Part shown: in pieces, positions 8,327 through 18,877 of the stretch
Layout of the letters: each line of letters opens with the position of its first letter
Numbering within the stretch: position 1 is the stretch's first letter
DNA from: Siphonodentalium dalli
Taxonomy: Eukaryota; Mollusca; Scaphopoda; Gadilida; Siphonodentaliidae
Assembly (NCBI GenBank): GCA_032622095.1
Contig: CP136061.1
Span: 36,027,797-36,091,796 of the forward strand
DNA length: 64,000 nucleotides
Direction: 5' to 3'
The notes under the pieces: model-generated
Told to the model about the DNA's origin: nothing
Databases searched by the model: none
What the model saw: only the letters and a program-made list of their open reading frames with translations
Program-made: the position numbers and the translations under genes

Positions 8327-8430
8327 ATTTTTGTCTTGAGTTTTGTCAGCAAAAAATATTGCGACTGGCTTCTTCGGAGTTGAAGTGTAAAGTGTAGAAT
8401 TACACCTGCTTTTATAGCATTTTCATCGCG

Positions 8431-11400
8431 ATGTTTAAGAGAATTAAAAGACCTGTTTCAGACGACGCCACCAGCGAAGAAGATATTGTTAGAAAAAGAC
8501 CAAGGCCTGCAGTTATTGAAGAGAGCGATATGGAAACTGATGGGGCAGAAAGTGAAGAAAGTTCTAGTGATGGGCAGATTGGACGCGGTCGAAGACAGAA
8601 TAGAGAAATTGGTGGGAAGAGAAAGAGAAGTCTGGATAGAGAGCGTGTTGTGTTCAATCCAACAAAATATTTCAAATTGGAGCTGAACTCGGAGAAATTT
8701 TCCAGAAAATTTAAATCAGCAGCACGACAATTTGGTGTGAAATTCGAGAAATTTACAGATCCAATCGAGAACATTCCAGAGATATTTGAGAAGTTGACAG
8801 AAGAATTGAAACAGAAATGTTCAGCAAATGAGAAGACCAGAATCAGAGTTACGATAAATCATCCAGGACTTGATATGAGCATTTTCATTCCATTCACAAA
8901 AGCCAGTGAATTGAATGGTGGGACACTCATGGATAATATTCAAAATGTGGTTCAATCAAATGCAGACTTTACAATACATGACGGTGCACTCAATTTCGAA
9001 ATCTTCGTTACAGATATTCCGGAAGGTGGTACACGACACTCACTACATTATGGACCATTTGCAGACAAGAACAAGCTGACAAAGGTAAAAAGAAGTATTG
9101 TCCGGATTGAAAATGCTGATGATGTTATGTGTATGGCAAGATCTATTGTCGTCGGAATGTGTAAGGCAGATAGTGATGTATCTGCATGCTGGTCAAAGAA
9201 ATGGAAAAGAATAATACAATCAATATACACAGCACAAACAGATGCAGCAAAAAATCTACTCAACCGTGCTGGCATTCCACACGATACAGTTTGCAGTATC
9301 AATGAGTTCCACAAGATTCAAGAAATATTGTATCCAGAATATGTTGTGAAAATTCACAATGAATTTGCTGGCGCTGGATTTCTATTTGAACCTGCAGAAA
9401 TGTGTTCGGAGAGCAAATGTGTACACATCTACTACAACAACAATCACTTCGACACCATAACATCAATCAAAGGATTTCTAGGCACTAGCTACTACTGCGA
9501 ATTCTGTGACATTGGATTCAAAAGTCGTGGCGATCATCGATGCAGATTTGTTTGTGCATGCTGGTCATTGACACAGTGTAAATTCACAAATTGGGTGAAG
9601 TGTAGAACGTGTCGACGATCATTCAGAAGTAAATCTTGTTTCGACAACCATTTGAAGACGGAAGGAAAACAGAAAAGAAAAATATGTGATTTGGTTCAAC
9701 TATGCAACAATTGTGATGAAGAAATTCTCACCAATAAATCAAGCAGACATATATGTGCGGGGTTGAAGAAATGCAAACATTGCAAAGAAATCGTTGAAGC
9801 AGATCACAGGTGCTACATTCCAAAATATGAATCACCGGAAAAGAAACCTGCAAAGATTCCATATGTATTCTTTGACTTTGAATGCAGACAAGACACAGGT
9901 GTTCATATTCCAAACTTCTGTGTTGCACATACCGCTTGTGGAGATTGCATGTGCAAACCAATCGAAGAAAAATGTGAAACATGCGGACCGGATTCCAGAG
10001 AATTTGTATTCAAGGGTGACAACGTTTTAACAGACTTCACAAACTGGTTATTCCACCAAGATCACAAAGGATGTGTTGCAATAGCACATAATGCTCAGGG
10101 ATACGATGCACAGTTTCTACTTCAAGCACTCATACAAAGTGGAACTCATAAACCAGAACTGATCATGAATGGAAACAAAATTCTCAGTTTAAAATGCAAC
10201 AGCGTGAAAGTTATTTATTCTCTGAGTTTTCTGATGATGCCGCTTTCAAAGTTTCCACAAACTTTTCAGCTGAATGAGATGGCGAAAGGACACTTTCCAC
10301 ATTGGGCGAATTCACCAAAGTTTCAAAATTACATTGGACCTTACTTGGCTTCTGATTACTACAAACCAGACATGATGAGCGTGGAAAATCGAGAGAAATT
10401 CTTTGAATGGTACAATGAGAAAATAGAAAATTACGTGATATTCAACTTCCAAGAAGAGATGGAGAAGTACTGCAAATCAGACGTGGATATTCTTCGCCGT
10501 GGATGTGGAAATTTCAGAAAGATGAACTGGAAAGTCTTGGTTACAGAGTTGAATCAATTTGGGGGCATCAGATCGACGAAAGAATGAAATCGGATGTGAA
10601 ATTCAAACAACAAATGGAATCTTTCTACAAACATCGAGACCCCATTTTGCCAAGAGAAGCATTGCTTGGTGGACGTACAAATGCCATCAAATTGTACGAG
10701 GAAATTGATCAAGATTCCACAAAAGAAATCAAGTTCATCGATGTCTGTTCGTTGTATCCATTTTGCAACAAATATAAATTCTACCCTGTTGGACATCCAG
10801 AAATTTTGAGCCAAGAGCAGATCGATCAAGAACACATTAGAGACTATGCGGGACTTGTTAAATGTACAATTTTACCACCATCGAAATTGTATATTCCAGT
10901 TCTACTGATTCATTGTAACAAGAAAATGGTTTTTACTCAGTGCAACACTTGTGCCATCAATGAGGACGAGACATGTAACCATTCAGAAGAAGATCGAGCT
11001 ATAACCGGAGTGTGGACCACGCCAGAATTATTCAAAGCAATGGATGTTGGCTACAAAATACTTGATGTGTACCAAATTTGGCATTGGACAGATTGGACAG
11101 ATGAAATATACAAATCCTATATCGACAAACATCTAAAGATCAAACAGGAATGTAGTGGTTATCCATTTGGTGTTGAGACAGAAGAACAGAAGCAAACGTT
11201 TGTACAGGATTATTATGCAGCTGAGGGTATAAAATTGGAGAACATCGAGAAGAATCCAGGAAAACGCCAAATATCTAAAATTATGATTAATTGTATATGG
11301 GGTAAGAATGCACAAAGAAATCTTATGTCAAAAACAGAGTATGTGGATAAGCCATCACGTTATTTTGAATTGCTTACTAGTAACAATATAATTGTTCAAA

Positions 11401-11993
11401 ATGTTACACTTCTTGATGGTGACAAATTCATTCTGGTAAATTATGTTGATATTTTAGATAATATTGAACCTCATCATTCAGCAAATGTTGTTGTTGCTTC
11501 TTTTGTTACAGCGTATGCAAGATTACAATTGTATAAAGTTTTTAAAAAACTTGGAGATAGAGTGCTGTATTTTGATACAGACAGCTGTATGTATGTCAGT
11601 GATCCATCAAAGAAGAACATCAAAACTATCGAAGGAAGATTGGGGAAATGGAGCGACGAACATCCAGATGCAAAGATTGTCAAATTTGTTGGACTTGGGC
11701 CAAAGAACTACGGATATGAATACATCAAAGATGGGAGAAGATACACCAAATGTAAGGTAAAAGGTATCACTCTTGATTACAGCACAAGTCAAAAAGTTAA
11801 TTTTGAAACAATGGTACAATGTGTTAATGATCGTGAAAATTTCAAAACTGTTGTTGAGTATTCTTCCAGAATTAAAAGACAAAAGTACCATCAACTGATT
11901 AGTGAGTGTCAAACCAAAACTTTCAGATTGGTGTACACAAAACGAAAACTCGTCAATGGTATTCACACATATCCATACGGATGGAGATGTTGA
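8431..11993 (+). CDS. polB: Polinton protein-primed DNA polymerase B (one frame change)
   Basis: Family B polymerase that would replicate the element by protein priming. It spans about 1,187 codons in two overlapping frames, 8431-10587 and 10503-11993, with a one-base change of frame near 10505. Exonuclease motifs: ExoI 'FFDFECR' (D482, E484), ExoII 'AHNAQGYDAQF' (near 552), ExoIII 'YCKSDVDIL' (near 680). Polymerase motif A 'DVCSLYP' is at about 10740, motif B 'KIMINCIWGKNAQR' near 11280, motif C 'YFDTDS' at 11571. The N-terminal half has a charged start, a Cys/His-rich zinc-finger-like block (about residues 350-460), and a Cys...His pattern (MCMARSIVVGM; YYNNNHFDTI) reminiscent of OTU folds. 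All catalytic motifs are present; only the frame change breaks it. Confidence 0.93.
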
Positions 11994-12009
11994 GTCATTT
12001 CATGTCAAG

Positions 12010-12597
12010 ATGTTGACAGGAGTAGTACCTCCAGAAATTGCTGAGAAGATTTATGGATATTTGGTGGCACAGTCAACACTTATTCCAGAGATAAAGAAGG
12101 AATTACAAGAAGTCTGGTTTGAACGAGAAAAGGAAGCAATACTACGATGCTGTGATGTCGACGAATGTTTACAGAGATTGGACTATCTTGAGAGAAGTAT
12201 ATTTTCTCATTTCTCTCAAAAATATATTGAATCATTTATTAAATTCAAAACATTTTTTCTCATTGAAAGAATATCTGATTTTTGGATATTTGGTGGTGAT
12301 GAACACCATTTAGATTTAGAAACTTTTGATGAACATGACTATATTTATTATACAAAGTATGAAGATAATTATCCTCTTGCTAGGGAAACCTTTAAATCAG
12401 TTCCTAGGATCTATGGGTATTTGTTAACAAAAAAAATGTCAACATATGCAAAAATTAAAAACATTATAGGAAATAATTTTTTTGTTTACAGAACAAACAG
12501 AAGAATAGAAGACTATAATACTTGGATTATTGAAATGTTTGGAAATATTTACAGCTATGGAGATTTATGTTTAAAAACTAAATTCACACGTCGTTAA
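12010..12597 (+). CDS. Unrecognised Polinton protein, possible F-box-like N terminus
   Basis: 195 residues from the first ATG after the polymerase stop at 11993. An in-frame ATG at 11956 and a GTG at 11902 would overlap polB. The N terminus 'GVVPPEIAEKIYGYL' resembles the core of an F-box (LP-x-EI-x3-I-x2-YL), which if real could recruit SCF ubiquitin ligase; this is a weak motif match. The rest is rich in aromatic and acidic residues with no known motif. It lies 16 nt downstream of polB and 33 nt upstream of the ATPase, on the same strand. Confidence 0.55.
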   Translation: MLTGVVPPEIAEKIYGYLVAQSTLIPEIKKELQEVWFEREKEAILRCCDVDECLQRLDYLERSIFSHFSQKYIESFIKFKTFFLIERISDFWIFGGDEHHLDLETFDEHDYIYYTKYEDNYPLARETFKSVPRIYGYLLTKKMSTYAKIKNIIGNNFFVYRTNRRIEDYNTWIIEMFGNIYSYGDLCLKTKFTRR

Positions 12598-12630
12598 GTT
12601 CACTCTCTGATTAGACATCAAAGTGACAAC

Positions 12631-13282
12631 ATGGAAGAATCTTTACTTTTCCAACATCCGTGTAATTTCTTTATCAGAGGACCTAGTGGATCAGGTAAAA
12701 CAGAATTTGTTAAAAAAGTTATTGAATTTAAACACGATTTATTCCAAACACCACCAAAGAAAATAGTTTGGTGTTACAAAGAATGGCAAGACACATACAA
12801 TCGTATAAAAGAAATTGATAACGTTGAGTTTATCGATGGTATTCCAGATGATGATGAGGAAATTGTATCAGATAAATCATTTCCTCATCTTGTTGTTTTC
12901 GATGACATGATGGGGGAACAAGATGAAGACAAAATAATGCTTTGGTTTACTAGAAAAGGTCACCATCGAAATGCTTCAATAATTTACTTAACTCAAAACA
13001 TGTTCCAAAAAATTAAAAAGTAGCAGAACTATAAGTTTGAATGCACACTACATGGTTTTATTTCAAAGCGTTCGAGATAAAAATCAAATAAAAGTTTTAT
13101 CTCATCAAATGCAAATCAATCATTTGAAACAAGCATACGAAGATGCAACTTCAATAAATCATGGATATATTTTAGTAGATTTTCATCCTAGAACAGAAAA
13201 TTATTTGCGAATTAGAACTGATATTTTCCATAAATGGTTGACAGCTAATGACCGAGGCCCTGTCATTTATTCAAAAGTATAA
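12631..13282 (+). CDS. Polinton FtsK/HerA-type genome-packaging ATPase (one frame change)
   Basis: This is the P-loop ATPase that pumps DNA into capsids in Polintons and related viruses. Walker A is 'GPSGSGKT' (residues 17-24) and Walker B 'LVVFDD' (87-92). The sensor region is 'GHHRNASIIYLTQNMF' (110-125). The second part (13037-13282) begins 'NAHYMVLFQSVRDKNQI', the expected continuation with its arginine-containing helix. The two parts are in different frames. The first closes at TAG 13021-13023, just after a short A run (about 13015-13019), which is where the frame changes. Combined length of about 215 residues is usual for the family. Confidence 0.88.
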
Positions 13283-13331
13283 ATTCAGTTGTTGTTACTT
13301 TTCTCATTTTAGAACCATATCGTCCGCCGAG

Positions 13332-13604
13332 ATGTTTAGTCATGATGAACTGTCACAAATTATAAATTTCTTCACTTTTGCAGCTGAATTATTTCTTGAA
13401 AATGATTGGAAATTAGCATCACAGACAAAAAAGTTTTTTCAGAGAAATAAAAATGTTCTTAAAAAAATCTCTGATCGATCAACTGATATGGAAACAAAAC
13501 GCAAATTAATTTTACAACGAGGTGGTAGTGGGTTCCTTGGAGGAGTTTTAATTAGAAGTGTTTTGAAAAACACCGATGCAAACTCAACAAAATCAACATT
13601 CTAA
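13332..13604 (+). CDS. Small Polinton protein with C-terminal GG-hydrophobic motif
   Basis: 90 residues from ATG 13332. The open frame extends upstream to 13248 within the ATPase end. It has a helical N-terminal part, then a basic region, then 'LQRGGSGFLGGVLI' near the C terminus. The basic-then-Gly/hydrophobic ending resembles that of the next large gene (QKGGFLPLLF) and is seen in small virion-associated proteins of Polintons. It may be a capsid-associated or membrane-active peptide; function unproven. Confidence 0.55.
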   Translation: MFSHDELSQIINFFTFAAELFLENDWKLASQTKKFFQRNKNVLKKISDRSTDMETKRKLILQRGGSGFLGGVLIRSVLKNTDANSTKSTF

Positions 13605-13734
13605 ATTTACACCTATACCTTCTCAGCAGAACCCTCAACATCAACCGTTACAAAATGTTTCAAAATTTATGCCGTTGACTGATGCATCGAAATCTGCATT
13701 CGAAGCTTTAGAATGGTTCAATCAGAAAAGATAA
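13576..13734 (+). CDS. Very small Gln-rich ORF between virion genes
   Basis: 52 codons from ATG 13576 to TAA 13732-13734. It overlaps the end of the preceding gene and stops 3 nt before the next ATG (13738). It starts MQTQQNQHSK and ends 'AFEALEWFNQKR'. The tight fit between two genes in a third frame suggests it is a real gene or the 5' part of the next one. No family recognised. Confidence 0.4.
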   Translation: MQTQQNQHSKFTPIPSQQNPQHQPLQNVSKFMPLTDASKSAFEALEWFNQKR

Positions 13735-13737
13735 AAG

Positions 13738-14157
13738 ATGAAACATATAATTTTTCTGCTCATTTTGAGACAACTACTTAGACTGTGTATGCCTTCAAAA
13801 ACTAAGAGCAGGAAAGCACCGCTGATAAAAAAATATGGTGAGTTGATTGTTGCAATGAGTAAAGTTCCATCTGCATATAAAAAGAAAATGATCAACGATG
13901 CTCCGAAACAAGTGATGGATTGCATTTCAGAATGTTGTCAAAATCTTTTAAAAGGTAATGTAAAACTGAATGAAGCTCAGAACCGCAAGTTACATTCGAA
14001 GCGTAAACATATCAGATATCTTGCAGACAAGAACAAACCTTTTCAACAAAAGAAGAAATTTTTGAATCAAAAAGGTGGCTTTTTACCATTATTATTTCTT
14101 GCTCCATTGATTAGCAAAACATTAGGTGCAGTTGTTAACAATATTTTGAAAAACTAA
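13738..14157 (+). CDS. Conserved small Polinton virion-associated protein (GGFLP type)
   Basis: 139 residues from ATG 13738; an internal Met at 13789 (MPSKTKSRK) is an equally plausible start. The middle contains a helical block with 'ISECCQNLLKGNVKL', then a basic stretch (KRKHIRYLADKNK), then 'QKGGFLPLLFLAPLI' and a hydrophobic C terminus. This architecture recurs in animal Polintons/adintoviruses beside capsid genes. The Gly-Gly could be a protease processing site and the tail a membrane-active segment. Intact. Confidence 0.65.
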   Translation: MKHIIFLLILRQLLRLCMPSKTKSRKAPLIKKYGELIVAMSKVPSAYKKKMINDAPKQVMDCISECCQNLLKGNVKLNEAQNRKLHSKRKHIRYLADKNKPFQQKKKFLNQKGGFLPLLFLAPLISKTLGAVVNNILKN

Positions 14158-14170
14158 ATCTCAAATAAAT

Positions 14171-14567
14171 ATGAAGAAAATGGTTATTGTACCATTCAGA
14201 ATGTTGGAAGATTTCAAACAATGGAACAGAAACAGTTACTGGATCAAATATAATTGATTTGATAGACGATGTTGTTCGTCACCGAAAAGGTTTTGACCCA
14301 GTTGGTTATGAAACATTCCTACGTGGATTGGGGGAACTTAATGTACCACAAGATTATGTAGGTAACAGGAATCGATGGTTGTGGATACAAAGACATTTAA
14401 AAGAAGGTCACACTGGTGATGAGTTTCATACACCTCATGCAACTCCTAACAGTGGCAAGTCAAGAAAACGTTCAGTTGATATTTTCACACCTCAAAGTTT
14501 TCCTAAAACCAGAAAATCTATTTTGAAAGGATGGTCCTCACTTACATACAATTTGACAAACTTCTAA
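14171..14567 (+). CDS. Conserved small Polinton protein of unknown function (frame-changed)
   Basis: An ATG at 14171 opens 'MKKMVIVPFRMLEDF', a start typical of a small gene preceding the integrase in Polintons. That frame closes after about 26 codons. A second frame (14187-14567) carries the expected continuation: a helical 'NIIDLIDDVVRHRKGFDP' block, then 'GYETFLRGLGELNVP', then a basic tail. The frame change lies around 14225-14245. It overlaps the integrase start by 37 bp. Confidence 0.6.
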
Positions 14568-15623
14568 CTGAAATTTACTACAATCCAAAAGAAGTTGGTG
14601 GTTTCAGTGGAGCAAATCAACTTTTAAAAAATGCGAAAGTAACAAATAACAAAATTAAACTTTCAGATGTTAAAAAATGGTTACAATGGCAAAAAACATA
14701 CACTTTGCACAAACCAATTGTTCGGAAATTTCGCAGACGTAAAACTATTGTTGCAGGAATTGATATTCAGTGGCAAGCTGATTTGGCAGATTTGCAAACT
14801 TTGCAAAAGCACAATGACAATTACAGATATTTACTTTGTGTTATTGATGTGTTCTCAAAATTTGCATGGGTTGAAAAAATTAAAGACAAAACTGGTAAAA
14901 CTTTAGTTAAAACATTTCAGAAAATTCTCAAATCATCAAAACGAAAACCAGTTTCATTTCAATCTGACAAAGGTTCAGAATTCAAAAATAAATTATTTTT
15001 ACTATTTTTGAAATCTAAGAAAATTCATTTTTTCACAACAGAGAATCCAGAGACAAAGGCAAGTATAGTTGAACGTTTTCAACGGACATTGAAAACAAAG
15101 ATGTGGAAATATTTTACACATAATCAAACTTTGAAATACAATGATGTTTTGCACGATTTTGTGAATTCTTACAACAAAAGTTTTCATAGAAGTATTAAGA
15201 TGGCACCAGTTTTAGTAACTCGAGAAAATGAAATTGAAGTTTCCAGAAATCTTTATGGAAAGTTAAAAACGAAAAAAGATAAGATCTTGAAAGTTGGAGA
15301 TTTTGTTAAAATAAATAAAACAAAGAGAACTTTTGATAAAGGATATCTTCCAAATTGGACAAAAGAAATTTTCAAAATTAGTAGAGTTTGTAAAAGTATA
15401 CCATTAACTTACAAATTAGTAGATTTAGATGGTGAAAACATCGCAGGATCATTTTATGGTAAAGAAATTCAACATATAAAAGATAATAAAGTTTACGAAA
15501 TTATCAGTTGTTGGTAAACGTTCAAGAAAAGTTGCTGGTAAATCAGTTAGAGAAATTAAAGTTCATTGGGCTGGTTATCCTAAAAAATTTGACAGTTGGA
15601 TTCCTGCCACAAATTTGGTATAA
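14531..15623 (+). CDS. Polinton RVE integrase with C-terminal chromodomain (one frame change)
   Basis: Retroviral-type integrase that inserts the element and makes the 6-bp target duplications. The catalytic triad is visible: D84 (WQADL), D146 (FQSDKGSEF) and E181 (SIVERFQR), with the D-34-E spacing of the family. A basic HHCC-less N terminus precedes it and an SH3-like barrel (KVGDFVKINK) follows. The main frame ends at 15517. A chromodomain-like segment (IKVHWAGYPKKFDSW) continues to TAA 15621-15623 in another frame, so the frame changes near 15505. The chromodomain may direct integration to modified chromatin. Confidence 0.9.
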
Positions 15624-15633
15624 AACTTTTAAC

Positions 15634-15897
15634 ATGTCTCAAAATGGTTCAGTTGGTCTGGATGCTCCATCACAATTTCAATTCTGTGGAGAAAAAATCG
15701 TAAAAAATCAAGTAACATATTTTACACAAATAATTATAATTGTTGGTATAATCGCTACAGCAATTGTTCATTTAAGTTTACAAAGTGAAAATAACGAACT
15801 GTGGTTAATTTTACTCAGTAGTTCTTTGGGATACATTTTACCAACACCGCGTTTGAAATATTTGAAAAATCAGTCAGCAGAAATTTTGAAAGTATGA
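15634..15897 (+). CDS. Small Polinton membrane protein
   Basis: 87 residues from ATG 15634, 10 nt after the chromodomain stop. It has two hydrophobic segments, 'IIIIVGIIATAIVHLSL' and 'LWLILLSSSLGYIL', separated by a short polar loop, then a basic tail. Polintons and adintoviruses carry a similar two-helix protein beside the penton gene; a virion-membrane role is presumed. Its stop overlaps the start of the next gene (ATGA). Confidence 0.7.
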   Translation: MSQNGSVGLDAPSQFQFCGEKIVKNQVTYFTQIIIIVGIIATAIVHLSLQSENNELWLILLSSSLGYILPTPRLKYLKNQSAEILKV

Positions 15898-16746
15898 ATT
15901 CTTTCTACATTACAATTCCGAGCGACAGTTCAATGGTAATGTATCCAAACAATTCTCAATGTTGTTTTACTGTACAATTACCAAAACCAATTCAAATTGA
16001 TAAAGAAAAAATGGGAAGTTGCATTAGTCGAACTGATAATACCTTCAGAAACATACAATGTTACAGGGGATTCGTGTAAATTCAAATTGATTACAACTGA
16101 TGCAATAATACTGTCTGTTCTTCAAAATCGTTTTGAAGAAAAGATATTTACGAGACCTGATGGCGTTCGTGCAATTGAAATACAGATACGAGAAGGTTCG
16201 TATTCCTCTGCGGAAGATTTACTTGATACAATGCAAGATGTAATTGATGAAACACTTGGAGAAGCAATACAAAACGAATTCGGATTTCACATCAAGTACT
16301 CAAAAGTTACAAAACGTGTGAAAATTATTCGCAAGAGTTTAAGTATCACAAAACTAGGAATTGAATTACCACAATGTCTTTTGCACAAGTTGGGTTACAA
16401 AACTGAAAACGATTCTGAAGATTTTTATTCAAATAATAGATTTCCGTTTGGTGTAGATTTGAATGTTGGTCATAATCTAATGTTTGCTTATTCTGATATT
16501 GCCGATTTCACAATTGTTGGAAATGTTGAAGTACAAATTTTACGAGTTGTTTCTTTCAGAATTAAAAGAGATACCGACGGATTACATGTAAAACATGAAT
16601 TTTTAAATTTACATTATGTTCCAGTTTCAAAGTCATACTTTGACAAAATTAGTGTAAATATAAGTGGCGACACAGGAAAATCAATTCAGTTTATTGGTGG
16701 TAAGTCTTTGGCGAAGCTGCATTTCAGAAAACGAGAGGAGTTCTAA
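15894..16746 (+). CDS. Polinton minor capsid (penton-like) protein (one frame change)
   Basis: Single jelly-roll vertex protein. The first frame (15894-16079) starts 'MNSFYITIPSDSS'. The continuation in a second frame (15997-16746) includes 'WEVALVELIIPSETYNV', the hallmark region of Polinton minor capsid proteins. The frames switch in an A run near 16003-16010. Total of about 283 codons is typical. It lies between the small membrane protein and the core protein, the usual virion cluster order. Confidence 0.82.
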
Positions 16747-16760
16747 AAACAACGTTCCCC

Positions 16761-17126
16761 GTGTATAGAGGTGTACCACGGCAATATGGTAATGGTATTG
16801 GTTCAATTTTCAAATCAGTTATGAGATCTGCTGTACCATTTCTAAAACCGATTGGTCGGACAGATTTACAACTTGCAAAAAAACACACTTTTGGTGTTGC
16901 AGATGAAATTATTAATCAAGGTAAAAGTCCGAAAGAAGCGTTGATGTCTGAAGGTAAAAAAGCTTTAAAATCTTTTGGCACACAAGCTAAAAATCAAATT
17001 TTGAACTCGAGACAAAAACCTAGAAAAAGAGTAGCGAATTCAAAAATGAATCATTCAGCTGTCAAACGCCGAAAAAGTCAGTCGAAAAAACATCCTAGCA
17101 GTCGAGCTCTTGATATTTTTGATTAA
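16761..17126 (+). CDS. Basic core / pX-like virion protein
   Basis: 121 codons. 'GNGIGSIFKSVMRSAVPFLK' is the conserved amphipathic N-terminal motif of Polinton/adintovirus small core proteins. The C terminus is strongly basic (KPRKRV; KRRKSQSKK). The first in-frame codon shown is GTG. No ATG occurs before 'VMRSAV', and the frame is open back into the end of the penton gene, so the start is uncertain. It ends 2 nt before the capsid gene. It may condense DNA or disrupt membranes, by analogy with adenovirus pX/pVI. Confidence 0.65.
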   Translation: MYRGVPRQYGNGIGSIFKSVMRSAVPFLKPIGRTDLQLAKKHTFGVADEIINQGKSPKEALMSEGKKALKSFGTQAKNQILNSRQKPRKRVANSKMNHSAVKRRKSQSKKHPSSRALDIFD

Positions 17127-17128
17127 TC

Positions 17129-18433
17129 ATGGCACAAATGGTAAATGGATCATGCGAATGCAATAAATCGGAACTTGATATAACACATGTTCCACCAACG
17201 GTGGCTACAATGTCAGAATCGCAGTGGATCGAAAATCATCCGATTGCACCGCTGAATAATTCTGATCCGATAGAGTTTGTCATACCATCTCAAACCGAAA
17301 AGTGGACAGATATTAATCAATCTTATCTTTATGTGAAATTCAAAATTACAAAAAAAGATGGAACTAATTTGGAAGCTGGTACGGAATTAGCACCTGTTAA
17401 CAATTTCTTTCATAGCATGTTCAGCAGTATCGATGTTTACTTGAACAACAAATTGATAACTTCGAATTCTGACACTTACCCATACCGAGCATATTTCGAA
17501 AATCTGTTGGGATACTCTCCAGAATATAAAGATAATCAATTAGCAAATTTAGAAATGTGGTATGGCGATACAGCAGAACAATTTGAAGAGAATACCAAAG
17601 GTGGTGGCAATGCTGGATTAACTTCTAGAGAAAGTTTGATCGGTGGTAGTAAATTTGTTGAACTATGTGGACGCTTACACACTGATCTGTTTCTTCAAGA
17701 AAAATATTTACCAAATGGAATTGAAATTCGTATCAGATTAAACAGATCACCATCAAAATTTTGCCTCATTGGCTCCGAGGATGGACAAATTGTTTTCGAA
17801 TCAGCAGTGTTCCATGTCAGAACAGTTAGTCTCTTTCCAGCGGTCTCAAATAAATTAAATCAAGAAATTGTCCAGTCAAAAATGAAACTACCTATCAGAC
17901 GAGTAGAAATAAAAACTTTCACAATTAGTACTGGACTTAGATCAAAAATTGAAGACCACTTATTTCAAGGACAATTACCAAAGAGACTTTTTATTGCGTT
18001 GGTCGAAAATAAAGATATGAATGGAGATTTGGGTACCAATCCATTCCACTTCAAACATTTCAGTTTGAATAAATTGGAAGTTAGTCAAGACGGTCATACA
18101 ATACATAACCGTCCATTTGAACCAAACTTCGCAACAAAACAATGTCTCAGATCATATTTATCTTTGTATCAATCTTTAGGAATGTTTGGTGTTAACAAAT
18201 CAATTGGCATTAATTTAAAAGAATATATGAATGGTTATTGTTTGTGGGGTTTCGACTTGACACCGGACCAAGGAAGCGACGAGGGACATCTACATCCTAT
18301 AAAGACAGGGAACCTGCGTTTGGAGCTTCAGTTCTTGACAGCTCTCACTACAGCCGTCAACGTTTTGGTGTATGCTGAATTCGACAGTGAAATAGAGATC
18401 ACAGCTTTGAGAGAAGTGCTTACTGACTATTAA
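17129..18433 (+). CDS. Polinton major capsid protein (double jelly-roll hexon)
   Basis: 434 residues, fully open from ATG 17129. It contains 'VNNFFHSMFSSIDVYLNNK' (about residues 90-108) and 'YPYRAYFENLLGYS', the conserved signature of Polinton major capsid proteins. Late motifs are 'LQFLTALTTAVNVLVYAEFDS' in part and a C terminus 'ALREVLTDY'. It would form the trimeric capsomers of an icosahedral particle. It is the best preserved gene of the element, with 2 nt to the gene before and 1 nt to the gene after. Confidence 0.92.
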   Translation: MAQMVNGSCECNKSELDITHVPPTVATMSESQWIENHPIAPLNNSDPIEFVIPSQTEKWTDINQSYLYVKFKITKKDGTNLEAGTELAPVNNFFHSMFSSIDVYLNNKLITSNSDTYPYRAYFENLLGYSPEYKDNQLANLEMWYGDTAEQFEENTKGGGNAGLTSRESLIGGSKFVELCGRLHTDLFLQEKYLPNGIEIRIRLNRSPSKFCLIGSEDGQIVFESAVFHVRTVSLFPAVSNKLNQEIVQSKMKLPIRRVEIKTFTISTGLRSKIEDHLFQGQLPKRLFIALVENKDMNGDLGTNPFHFKHFSLNKLEVSQDGHTIHNRPFEPNFATKQCLRSYLSLYQSLGMFGVNKSIGINLKEYMNGYCLWGFDLTPDQGSDEGHLHPIKTGNLRLELQFLTALTTAVNVLVYAEFDSEIEITALREVLTDY

Positions 18434-18434
18434 G

Positions 18435-18844
18435 ATGGAGTTCACATCACAGCTATGGAACTACTATGAAGAATACCAATGTTCACAAAACTTTGCTCCG
18501 AGATTAAACCTGATCTTGGACACACTCAACAACGCTATGATTGAAGAACTACAAGAACTTATTCGCAAGGAAGTGTCAGCAAACTGTGAAGGATGTAAAA
18601 TAGAACATCCTAGTCAACGTGAACATGTTCTGTGTTTGCCTCTACAACTGATGATTGGACAAACCAGTTTATCGACTTAGCGCTGATTAAACTTGACATA
18701 TACAATGTTATGGAAAGATGGTTCCCGAAGCTGATGGAGTTAAACCCACACTGCAAGGAGAAGTTCGAAGCATACGTCATGTGGGATCATCTGAGAAACA
18801 GTTTAGAGCTCAACCGCAAAATTTCGACGCAGAGTGGACTCTGA
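18435..18844 (+). CDS. Conserved small Polinton protein with CxGC-HPSQ motif (frame-changed)
   Basis: ATG 18435 starts 1 nt after the capsid stop. The first frame contains 'CEGCKIEHPSQREHVLCL', a motif found in a small gene between capsid and protease in many Polintons. The remainder continues in a second frame (about 18640-18844) with 'DDWTNQFIDLALIKLDIYNV' and a helical end. The frame change is near 18640. Function unknown; Cys/His spacing could bind zinc. Confidence 0.62.
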
Positions 18845-18877
18845 TGTGGTCACAGCGAGTCAAAGAGAATTACAACG

